Source: Haplosporangium gracile (lineage: Eukaryota; Mortierellomycota; Mortierellomycetes; Mortierellales; Mortierellaceae). Taken from it: a stretch of DNA of 41,509 nucleotides. The position numbers were made by a program, and so were the translations under genes. Under the pieces are notes generated by a model. It saw nothing but the letters and a program-made list of their open reading frames with translations, searched no databases and was not told the DNA's origin. Location: contig JAAAUF010000300.1 in assembly GCA_015499985.1 (NCBI GenBank), positions 1 to 41,509 of the forward strand, in the 5' to 3' direction. Shown here one piece after another: positions 32,626-41,509 of the stretch. Positions within the stretch are counted from its first letter, which is position 1. Each line of letters opens with the position of its first letter.

Positions 32626-34800
32626 GAGCAAAAACAACAAAAGAAGGAAGAAAGTCCAGGGGGTAAAAAAGTAAGGATGGACTGGGAGTGGGAGTGGATA
32701 AGTGGACGAGTGAACAAGTGGGTGAGTGAGTGAGAGGAACAAGGGGTGTGTTGTAATGAGTGTGACAGTGAGTGTGAAGAGCAAGCAATACAACATCAAC
32801 AACAAAAGAGGGATGCTGTTGGAGTCAAAATCCGTCGTTGTTGTTACGGTCAACTAACTTGCTATTGTCCTTTTTTGTTGTTGTTCTCCTTTACTGAATG
32901 CCATCCCCTCTCTCTCACTCCTTGCCCTCAATGTGTCGCTCACTAGTGCTTATTTATTTGTAGATTTGAATGGATCGATGTGGATGATTGAGACGTTTAA
33001 CTGTTTGCCCACTTCATGTCCTTCTGGCTCTCTCACCATATCCTGCCTATTCAACTTGACCAAGAACACAAGAAAAAAAAAGATAGCATCAGCAGGGGCG
33101 TCGTTATTTATGTGGTAATGGTTGCAGATAGATGGCAGTTCAGAGCAAACTACGCACGCCCAACCATGACAATTGAACAGGGGAGAGCAAAAAAAGAGAG
33201 ATAGGACGAGACATATTCTGCCAATCTATCTACTTTTTTCTTTTCAGCTCATCCTGCCTTCTCTCTTTGTCTGCTCATTTTGCCTATTCTCTTACCTGCT
33301 TCATCATCGACGAAAGGTTTATACATCCACCCTCAAACCGATTCGAAAAAGAACAATCAATGAGATGGAAAATAAACATCACTATTTACAACAAATACAC
33401 CAACAACTTTTAAATGTGATCGAAAAAGAACACACGAAATGCAAAAGCCAAAAAGAAAGCCAGCCAGCAAGTGGCATGAAAACAACAACGATAAAGGAAA
33501 GGAAGGAAGAATACAAACAAAGGGGTCAAAATCGAAACTAGTTTTGTTGTTATTCATCGCTCGTTTGTTCATTTGTTTCGTACCTTTGTCACGGCGTGAC
33601 TACTGGGCTGGATTGGACTGGACTAGATTGAATACACCGCCCACTAGCATTTTTTTCACATTAACTCGCTCACGGCGACAAAAAAGCAGCAAAGGCTAAC
33701 CACCTTATTCGACCAACTGTTGGACAGACAGAAAACGTTCAACAATTGGGCAGGAGGGAGGGCGCCAAATGAGATATGAATATGAACGAGTAAGACTTGC
33801 AAGAGCAAATTGTCTAAAACGAGGTTGGGGGGACAAGCGGAAAGCGGACACCATGAAGAAGACGGAAGAATGGTCATGAAAAGGAAAGGGGCAGTTGGGG
33901 GTTCGTAGAGGTTTAGAAAGGAGTACACGTCTGCCTGTCTAATTTGCCACGCCCAATGAACAAGTGTCTCCGTCTCGCGCTTTCTACTTCGCTCTTCATC
34001 ATTTTTTAGTTTTCATTCCTTTCTTCCTTAACTTACGAGCGAGCGAGGGTTCAGGAATAGCATCCAATGCCGCGCGTTTTCTGAGATGTGTAGAATTATC
34101 CAAGAGAACAAAAAAAGCAGATAGTAGTTGCGGAGTGGGAAATAATAAAATAAACGAACGACGGGTAACGGTCATTTTTTTGGCCCTTGTGGAAGCTTTG
34201 TCCTTTGGGTGTCTGTGGGTCAAGGAAGACGAAGCATAAAGAAAAAATCGCGCCTAAAAACAACACCAACGAACAAGTCCATAGTTCCTCCACGTCCCTT
34301 GGATGCCAGTGCTGGATTAACTGCAGTTCCTTATCCACTTTATTTTTGAACTTTTGATTGCACACTCGACAAACAAAAAAAAACGTAAACCGTTACCATA
34401 CCCGACAGACAGGCTCATCGTTATCGTCATAGCCAAAATCATCATTCATTCATTCATTCACTAGTACCCGTAATCGCATCTGGGTCTTTCCTTTTAGCAA
34501 CCTTCCTTGCATCGTGCTCACCACGCCTGTTTTCATTGTTTTTCATGCATTACATACAAGTGAACAGAAAAAGAAAGTATGAAAGAGAAAAAAATGAAAA
34601 CGCTAGTGCAATTTAATGCCCGTTTGCTCAAGCGTTGAGCTCTACCCGACACATCCTGCCTCACCTTTCTCCAGCTTTTATTTTTTCCCTTTGATGGTTG
34701 CACCAACTGGGTCTTCTAGTTTTTTCAGCTCTTACCTCTGACTCTACCTTCTTGCTGCTGCTGAGGGTGCAGTTTGTTCCTGCGGCTCTTTCGTTTGTGT

Positions 34801-34843
34801 CGTTGTCGTCGTCGTCGTTGTTGTTGTTGTTGTTGTTATTATT
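34801..34843. repeat. GTC/GTT trinucleotide microsatellite
   Basis: Tandem CGTTGTCGTCGTCG followed by TTG units, then ATT. On the minus strand it reads as AAC/GAC units. No supported ORF contains it. Confidence 0.8.
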
Positions 34844-37800
34844 CACACCCAAACACTGTTGCAAGCAACTCAAAAAGTTCATCTTTCCCCTTTTGGTGAT
34901 ATTGCAATTCGCCTCTCTTCATGCCCTTCGTTGTTGACACAATTGACACAATCAATTTTTACCATTTTGCCGCATCTACCGAGTCAACAAGCTCAACAAA
35001 GACGCACCGTTCAGCTGACGTCCTCTTTCTCTTCACACACAACACATAACCCATCGTTCCATGTACATGTGTATTTTGAAGGGCCTCTCCTTTCATCAAA
35101 CACCAACAAGCTAACTAGTGCTTGTGAAATATATGCGTCTGTGTGTGGTACCAATCATCCGCTCAATCGTGCCAAATACATCTTTTTGTTCAAATTAGCG
35201 ATCAACAAAGAGCTTCCTACAGTCCATCTCCAAAAACAACGATGCCAACGTTCAAAACTCTTCAACTCCGACCTTTTTTTTTTACTGTTTTTTTTCGCAA
35301 CGGTTATTTTTCCTTTGTCGTCGTGCCGATATGCTTCTTAATTGTTTATGGCGCGTGGGCCATGGCAAAAAGAACATATCGGGACGACAGACAAATGAGC
35401 GGTCAAGGGGATGAACAATACAGACACGGGAGAGAGGAACACAAATGAAAAGCCTACGAAAGGGCTAAAGGTGAAGGAGAGGAAGGATAATGATACCTCT
35501 ATTGAACGGTCGGTTTGCCATTGGTTTCATGAGGCGACAAACAACTCATGGTTAATAGCAATAGAAATGGGTCTAGGACGCCTCTGGGGGATTTTTCCTT
35601 GTCTTCCTTTTCCCCTCACTTCACCACAAATGGCGCCATGATAACAAGAACAACTAATACTTGGAGAGCCAGGGGACGCAGCATGGAGCAACAACAACGA
35701 ATACCAAAACAAAGCGACGAACAAATGAACGGATAAAGTGAGGTTTGCAGGATGGAGGGCATGACTGGAACTGGCTCGAGCGGAAGTCGGTCTCTATCTC
35801 CCTTCCCTTTTGCTTCCACCCCCTATTTTTTTGCCGAAATGAATTTTTTTTTTCATGGGAACTGCCGCCACATCGATATCCCTGCCCTGTACTGCACCCC
35901 GTCTTGTCCTGCTCACCCCTGCCCTGAGGTGGTTTTTTTTTTTTCAACTGTTCCTGCAAGAAACTGCTTCTTCGGTGCGTGTGTGAGTGTTTCTCTCTTT
36001 CTCCCTCTACTCCCTCTTCTCTACCCCTGGCTTTCCTCAGACCATGGTCAGAGTACTCCAACCGTTCATCGTTATTGTTTTTGTTTTATGCTTTAGTGAT
36101 GCGTTGTTTCTGAGAAGAAATAGAAGGTGGACATGCTGTTGAGGATGAGTTCATTATCCACTCATGTAAGTACCCCTCCCCCTTTTCATTTCTAATCTAT
36201 CCTCTGAATGACTTTCCTAGAGGCACACAAACATGCAAACTCTGCGCACACACACGAGGCGCCTTGACCGCTTTACGACGCGAGTTTTTATTATTATTGC
36301 CCTGACCGCCGCTTGTCAGAGAATCCCAGTTTGGTTGCTGTGCATCACATAGTAGTGGAGAAAGGGGCAATTGAGTGTCCGGCCCAGAATGGTCCTCCAA
36401 AAAAGAAAGCCAAAGCCTGTCCCTACCTTCCCCATGCATCAATGCTCTCTTTTTCTTTCCTTCCTTTCTTAGGCAATCTTTTTATGCCTCGTATCGATAG
36501 ACAGGCAGGCGTTGTTGTTTTTGCAAAAGCGCCTTGGACACATGATGCGGGCTCTCGGGCAGGGTATAAGATCAGACATACGTCTTTTTTTTTGCCTTGC
36601 TTTGGTGGAATAATGGCCATGCCGTGTCTCCCTCTTCCTTTGGTCGTCTATTTCATTCATCCATTTGGTTTTGCCCTTTCTTTTCGCCGCCATAGGTTAG
36701 TTGGTTGGCCGCTCACTGCTGCATTCAAGGGGAAAGGAGGGTGGGCAATAGATGCCGCTTTTGCTCAGATAGAAAGAATAATCTCTCGAAGTCGACCCAC
36801 CTAATCCATAAACCAAGAAGAGAGGTTTGGCTTAGTACCTTAGTGCTCACCGAAAAAGAAGGCGTAGTCGTCGCTGTCGTCTTCGTTTTTATGTTGTTTT
36901 CTATCCAAATTGAGTATTCTATTATTTCTTTTTATGTGCTGGCGGACTTTTACAAGCGCCCAGACCTTTTTGCTCGTGTTCTTTTTTTTGTAAATATATA
37001 AACTCTGGGTCTGAGCAAAGCAGTCATTACAGAAAAAAATGAACACGCAATTGACTTTCAGGCTGTCCCCCTGTCTTTTATCCCTTAGAATAAATATGAA
37101 AAGGTGCGCAAAATGAATGAGTGGGACACAGACATTGGTGGGGGGTGGGGGAGCGAACGGCAAGCAAGCACTGACTTTTTTTCTTTGCTTTTTAGCCAGG
37201 CCCGTGTAACTGACGACCATTGGGTGGGCAAAGAGAGAGCGAATTCCTTCCCTCCATCAACATTTTTTTCTTTCCGCTCGTAGGGGGACAAACCTCCATC
37301 AAAGGGAGGCTAAAAACAACAACACCTACTGGTTGATTCGTTCATCTCTTCATTTTGTGTGTGTAAAAGTAGCCTAGTCGGGGGAGGGGAGGATTTATTT
37401 TTGTTTTTCTTTTCAGTGTGTCGTTGCTGACCTACGCGCCCGACTCTGTTGTGTGTTTATCGTTATCGCAACACAACAACAACTTTTCCCCCTCTTGCTC
37501 TTCTCGAGTTTTTTTTCCCTTCAGTGCATGAAAAGATTCCTTTAATGTGGTCTTCTTCTTGTGTTCAACCTTTGCAAGTGTGGAGTTTATCGATCTATGG
37601 TTTGTAGTTGGTCTGGGCTTGGCTCTAAAATACTCCGTTATAGTACCTTTTTCTCATGCGAGCCGAGGCGACAGGGTGGCATGAAGATGGACTGGCATGT
37701 CTTTAACATCAATGCCAAAGGCACGGGATGCGGTGGGGAGGGTGCATACTATGAGTGGTACGTGTGCATTCTTTTTTTGTTTATCAGGCGGGTTAAACAA

Positions 37801-39109
37801 AGTTGCTAGAGTCATTATTCTCTAAGAATTGTGGTAGAAGAGGTCGGGGCAAAGTGAAGGACGATGTGCCTTTGTTTTTCACCTAGTAAGGGCGAAGCTA
37901 ATAATATCGGCTAGAGTAGCACACTATTTTTACAAAGCCAACCGGGCGAGAAGTCTAGAGCTCGTCGTTCATTCCACAACGTAAACAGTAGCAAACAGTA
38001 GTTTTTTTTTCTCGGAGCAGTTGCAAGATCATTGCCGTGCTTGAGGGATAGAAAATATTACAAAATCAAGGTAGGCGCGCATACAAAAAAAACAAAGGGC
38101 AAGAAAAGGAGCAAAGAAAAAAGGCCGGTCGGGGCATGTAGAAACTCATAAGGACGACGGACGAGGCGGGAGAAAGAAGCAATGCCAAAGTGAGCAATGA
38201 ACTACAAAGGTGCAGAGAGTGTGAAAGAGAGAGATAATACATGGGAAAACGAAGCCAGCAAAATTCATTTTTTGACGCGCTTGAGCCAACAATGGTCAAA
38301 TTAATGTCGTTGATGTTCGAGCTCCCTTCCTCCTTCACTTTTCTACTCTGCAGCAACCCACAGACGTTGGACAGGGTGCAAGCATTATAGGCTCTAGCTT
38401 CTTTTTTATCTCCAACGATGCAAAACAATGACAATATCACTAGAAACCCAACATCGAGAGACAGATGAGAGACAGAAAAAAAGCTCTCACCTCCCTACTT
38501 TTCTTCGTCCCTTCGTCGATGCAAGAGAGCAGAGGGGAAAACGAACACAACAAAAACAACGAAAAGTTCATTTTTCCCAGACTTACATTCGCTTTCATAT
38601 CTCGCGAGATAACCCTGATTGGTTTGGCCTGTTAATAACGTATAGTAAACATGCCCTCTATCTTTCTCGCATCTGTCGTATTCTTTGTTGTTGTTTGATA
38701 TTGATCATGTGTTGCAAGTTCATGCATTTTTTTTTTACTTTTTGGACCTCTCCATTCGGCTGACTCGGACGGACCGACCAACCGAAGGATGAAAAAAGTT
38801 AAAAAAAACCAACGACAACAGGAATTTAGAAGGCTATGCGACCAAACACCCCCCTCCTCCTCCTCCTTCCCTAGGCTCCAGTCTCGATCCATACCTTTTG
38901 ACCGGAGTCGACCTCCATAAATCGAATTTTTGAAGGAGGTCTCCTCCTGAAGGTCTGGAAAAAAAAGAAGCGGTCAGCAAGGAAGTGTGTTCTGAGGTCA
39001 GGACTGCTTTGTGATAGTTGATAAAAACAGTCATATTAGCAACCACAAGGACTGAGACTAGTAACGGGTGAGCCTAAATTGGAGAATTTTGGCTTTCTTA
39101 TTTACTTAG

Positions 39110-39660
39110 GCGATCATTCAAGTTGGCCGGTCGAGGCGATGTCGGACGAGACAATCGAGAAGCACGTTCACTTTATTGAGGGCCGATGCACTGTCCTGTC
39201 AGTAACAAATTTCACTGGATTCCACGAGGTATTGATGGCTGTCAATTTGATCCAAGGCTGCACCTGCGAGTACTTTCTCCGGCATGGCCGTCTGTGCAAA
39301 CATATGCTCATGGCCGTCCGCAAGTTCCTCATACTTCGCCTTCCGTTCAACAACCACTTTTGTGTCCCAAGTATCCTTGGTACCGCTGCCGCCACTACTT
39401 TGATGCGCACAGTGACGGAGGAGACCAAAACGGATGAAGGAAGCGAGACGGAGAAGGTCGATCAAGACAAAATTGAGCATGAGCGTGAACAGAGGGACTT
39501 GAAGGAGCGCCTTCGTGCTCTCACTGAGTCCCTCCTTCGTTACACTCGCGATGCTGTTGTGGACGTGGACACCATTCAGCGCCTTGAGTGCTTGGTTGAT
39601 CATGTAGCTTGTCTCCCTGCTATAGAGTATAATAATAAGCAACGACAAAAGCAGAAATAG
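39110..39660 (+). CDS. SWIM zinc-finger protein, likely last exon or remnant
   Basis: The open frame ends at TAG 39658-39660. A good acceptor (TTTACTTAG) sits at 39109 and the first in-frame ATG is at 39139, so this is either a 3' exon of a longer gene or a fragment. The SWIM motif is visible as C-T-C followed nine residues later by C-K-H (GCTCEYFLRHGRLCKHM), a CxCxnCxH zinc site. Known SWIM domains occur in MULE-type transposases, MEKK-like proteins and various DNA- or protein-binding proteins. The region after it is acidic, then Arg/Glu-rich and probably helical (EREQRDLKERLRALTESLLRY). I see no upstream exon that I can defend and no terminal inverted repeats. It may be transposon-derived, but this is uncertain. 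Confidence 0.6.
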
Positions 39661-40495
39661 AAAGTATAGAGAGCACCACAATAAATAATTCCTCATAACT
39701 CTCGATCTCTTTCTCTTTATTTATTTTTTCTCTCTCTTCGTCTTACTTCTTCTTCCCTTTCTTTTTTTCTTTCCTCATCTGTCATTTCTGTTGTCTCCCT
39801 GTGTCGTTCTTTCGTACATTTACAAGCAATACGACAAAGGAGTCAGCTCGCATGACACAGCAGATCAACAAAAACCCTTAACACTCACTCCCTACATACT
39901 TCATTCGACTAGATCTCCACCAAAACACATGCAATCCTCGTTTGTAATACACCAATCGAGCCCTCATAACCCTTGTCATTGTCTAGGCTCAAACAAAGAA
40001 GAGAAAAGCACAACTAGAAGGTGCCAGTAGTGATTTTGTAGGTACTTGAATGTTTGGTGGACTTCGAAGGGCTTTTATTTCACTTTTCTCGGTCATTTCT
40101 ACATCAATCTCTTTGAAAACTGTACTGCGGCATTCCTTTGAGCAAGTACTAAAAGTCATATTAAGTGAGTTGGAGTCAAAAGCAACGTCTTGAATGTGAA
40201 AATAAAAACAAAAAGTGAAATGGAACAATAATGATTTTCAATTGATGCTTAGGCGTCATTTTCACGCGTCTCTACCCAATCTTTTGGCCATTGTGAAGTC
40301 AAATTATTTTTTTTTCTCTTGAAAACTACAATGCCAATTGCACAAACTACCTTCCTTCTCAATAGAAAAAAAAGAGGAAAATCTTTTCTCCATCCCGCTG
40401 GGTGAGAAGGCAAGGTCTTCTTCTTTCCATCCTTATGGAAATCATGACAACATTTGATAAACTAGCCTTAACATAAGTGCCTAAAAGAAAAAAAA
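39661..40495. other. Non-coding region before the rDNA relic
   Basis: The first 120 bases are T/C-rich (3' UTR-like). A minus-strand frame at 39989-40228 has no resemblance I recognise. The last 100 bases resemble weakly the spacer at 41350-41449 (CCTTAA... then AAAAGAAAAA), as if both were old spacer next to the 25S rRNA end. Confidence 0.4.
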
Positions 40496-40780
40496 GAACG
40501 AATTTATAGAACAATGGGCTTAATTTCAGCAGATCGTAGCAATAAGGCTACTCTACTGCTTACAATACTCCGTTCAATTAAAGTCGTCTGCAATGGATTT
40601 ATCTCTTTCAATATTTGAAATTAACATTAGCAGGACCCTCATAAGACTTTTCCGTCCTACAAGACCATCCCACGTAACATGATTCAGGAGCGGAAGCTCT
40701 ATTCGTATGCAACTAAAAATCGAAAAGGCTGCAATCATCATGTCACTTCTTTAGCACCAAGGACCGAAAAGCAACAAATT
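40496..40780 (-). pseudogene. Degenerate 3' end of 25S rRNA
   Basis: The reverse complement matches the 3' tail of fungal 25S rRNA from memory: GTAGAGTAGCCTTRTTG, ACGATCTGCTGARATTAAG and the matching region toward the 5' side (CGTATTCG-like, GGAAA near 40650-40715). Similarity is strong for about 100 bases and fades by 40780. Several differences are C-to-T on the plus strand. Without the rest of the rDNA unit it cannot be a working rRNA. The rRNA 3' end is at about 40496. Confidence 0.8.
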
Positions 40781-40866
40781 TGATAACAGGAGCACTTTTT
40801 AAAAACAAAACGCACACAGGATTCAGTACGAGGCCTTGCGTCTTCTAAAGATCCAGAGCAGTGATA

Positions 40867-41262
40867 CTAAGTGGAGTTTGCCTCGTTCACCAACCACATT
40901 AGCTCATGTCCATTGGGCACTGCAAAAACTTCAATGTTAATCTTCAAGTTCTTTCCACCTACATTGAAAGTCAGGGAACGGTGGCCTTCACTGATTTCAC
41001 TGATCTCCAACGAGCTGAAGAGGACCATATGTTGTGTTTCAGCGGTCATTCTCAAGTCTTTTATCAGCAAGTCATACACAGTCTTTTGGCCGTCCTTTGT
41101 CTCTGCGCCAAGAGTGGTCGAAGGCACGACTGTAAAAGCACCAGGATTGTTTCGTCCTAGCAGCGCGCTGTTTGGCTCGAAATAACTGATGTATCGAGCA
41201 ATAATCTCAATCGCTTGCGTATTCATCTTGTTGTTACTTACATATTGCAGTTGTAAATTCAT
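40867..41262 (-). CDS. Uncharacterised 131-aa protein between rDNA relics
   Basis: A clean open frame from ATG at 41262 to a stop at 40867, with a second ATG at codon 13. I do not recognise it. It begins with a helix-like AIEIIARYISYFEPNSALLGR, has a middle stretch with YDLLIKDLRM, and ends in beta-like strands (SLTFNVGGKNLKINIEVF and LMWLVNEANS). The order helix first, then strands, faintly recalls an NTF2-like fold, but I would not assign it. A GTAAGT lies just after codon 6, so the true start could involve splicing. It sits on the same strand as the rRNA relic, about 190 bases downstream of the 25S end at 41450. Amino-acid use looks like a real protein rather than a chance frame. Confidence 0.55.
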   Translation of the reverse strand: MNLQLQYVSNNKMNTQAIEIIARYISYFEPNSALLGRNNPGAFTVVPSTTLGAETKDGQKTVYDLLIKDLRMTAETQHMVLFSSLEISEISEGHRSLTFNVGGKNLKINIEVFAVPNGHELMWLVNEANST

Positions 41263-41449
41263 TTTATTAAAAAAACAATGAATCCGAAATCATGCCTGAC
41301 TAGAACAGTTGCAGCAAAAAGGGTGAAATCCCTTCATACACATTGCAAAAGTGGCAACGTTGCTCAACACAAATGGCAGAAGCCTTATATCTGTTTGACA
41401 CCCCTTAAACTCACTCCCATAGTAAAAGAAAAAGAGATGTTGTTCTTTC

Positions 41450-41509
41450 GAACAAATCTATAGAACAATGGACTTAATCTCAGCAGATCGTAGCAACAAG
41501 GCTACTCTA
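41450..41509 (-). pseudogene. Second 25S rRNA 3' tail, cut by window end
   Basis: A 60-base direct repeat of 40496-40555 with 55 identical positions; all five differences are transitions. It matches the 25S rRNA 3' end in reverse complement and runs off the window, so whether the full rDNA continues beyond cannot be seen. Confidence 0.8.

Larger units (their letters stand above)
31245..39109. other. Gene desert upstream of the C2H2 gene
   Basis: I read both strands and find no gene that I can support in nearly 8 kb. The part next to the zinc-finger gene is its 5' region, purine-rich on the plus strand. A possible 5' UTR intron on the minus strand runs from a CAG|GTAACA donor at 32071 to a CTCTTAG acceptor at 31340 (732 bp); this is only a guess. 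Further right are a poly(A) run, several microsatellites (GTGAA near 32218, CATT at 34441-34461, GTC/GTT at 34801-34843) and small inverted repeats (GACCTCC/GGAGGTC at 38910-38941). No tRNA- or 5S-like sequence was noticed. Long regulatory DNA, lncRNA or decayed elements are all possible. Confidence 0.5.

Noticed and set aside
36313..36804. 163-codon frame with a basic GPPKKKAKAC stretch
   Set aside because: The nuclear-signal-like run is tempting, but the rest is low-complexity and no exon partners or homology are evident.
38910..38948. Small hairpins GACCTCC/GGAGGTC and GGAGG-TCT-CCTCC as transposon ends
   Set aside because: Arms are only five to seven bases and no matching end or target duplication was found near the SWIM fragment.
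1..41509. tRNA, 5S rRNA, snRNA, CRISPR arrays, telomeric TTAGGG repeats
   Set aside because: I looked for T-loop GTTCRAN boxes, U6-like sequence, regularly spaced repeats and telomere units and found none convincing. Covariance-model searches could still find divergent RNAs.

Overview
The window reads as nuclear DNA of a filamentous fungus. Protein-coding genes have short GT-AG introns, mostly about 80-230 bp, several with yeast-like branch points (TACTAAC at 2701; CTAAC in the MRD1, OPT-3 and peroxiredoxin introns). Coding sequence prefers C-ending codons, and promoters and UTRs are strongly pyrimidine/purine skewed. The gene set (fungal oligopeptide transporters, MRD1, an Rvs167/Hob1-type amphiphysin, an Ahp1-type peroxiredoxin) fits an early-diverging fungus. 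Mortierellomycota is my best guess, inferred from style rather than proven.

Layout. 1-2561 has no convincing gene. 2562-17512 is a same-strand tandem array of four oligopeptide-transporter (OPT family) genes. OPT-1 (2562-4818) is a decayed pseudogene. OPT-2 (5489-8151) and OPT-3 (8992-11646) are intact recent duplicates that share promoter sequence. OPT-4 (15056-17512) is intact, more diverged and strongly codon-biased, and lies behind a 3.4 kb spacer. 18380-31244 is a compact housekeeping block: MRD1 (minus, 7 exons), RVS167/hob1 (minus, 8 exons), a peroxiredoxin (plus, 7 exons, divergent from hob1), a cyclin-Q-like gene (minus, 3 exons, convergent with the peroxiredoxin) and a four-finger C2H2 protein (minus, 3 exons). 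31245-39109 is a gene desert of nearly 8 kb with microsatellites. 39110-39660 encodes a SWIM zinc-finger fragment. The last kilobase holds two copies of the 3' end of 25S rRNA (minus strand), mutated by transitions, with a 131-aa ORF of unknown function between them.

How the genes relate. The OPT array is a nutrient-uptake locus (proton-coupled import of small peptides or glutathione) in several states of duplication, intron change and decay. The middle block is ordinary cell machinery: 18S rRNA processing (MRD1), endocytosis and actin (Rvs167), peroxide removal, CDK regulation and a transcription factor. They show no operon-like logic.

I rebuilt exon structures by joining frames at GT-AG sites. 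Every rebuilt intact gene gives a coding length divisible by three with no internal stop. The most interesting points are: a start codon apparently split by an intron in MRD1 (AT^G); start exons of only 8 and 9 coding nucleotides in hob1 and the peroxiredoxin; stop-free introns of 3n length at the same site in OPT-2 and OPT-3; paralog-specific intron patterns across the OPT array; and the rDNA-tail repeats around the terminal ORF. I saw no convincing new defence or mobile system.
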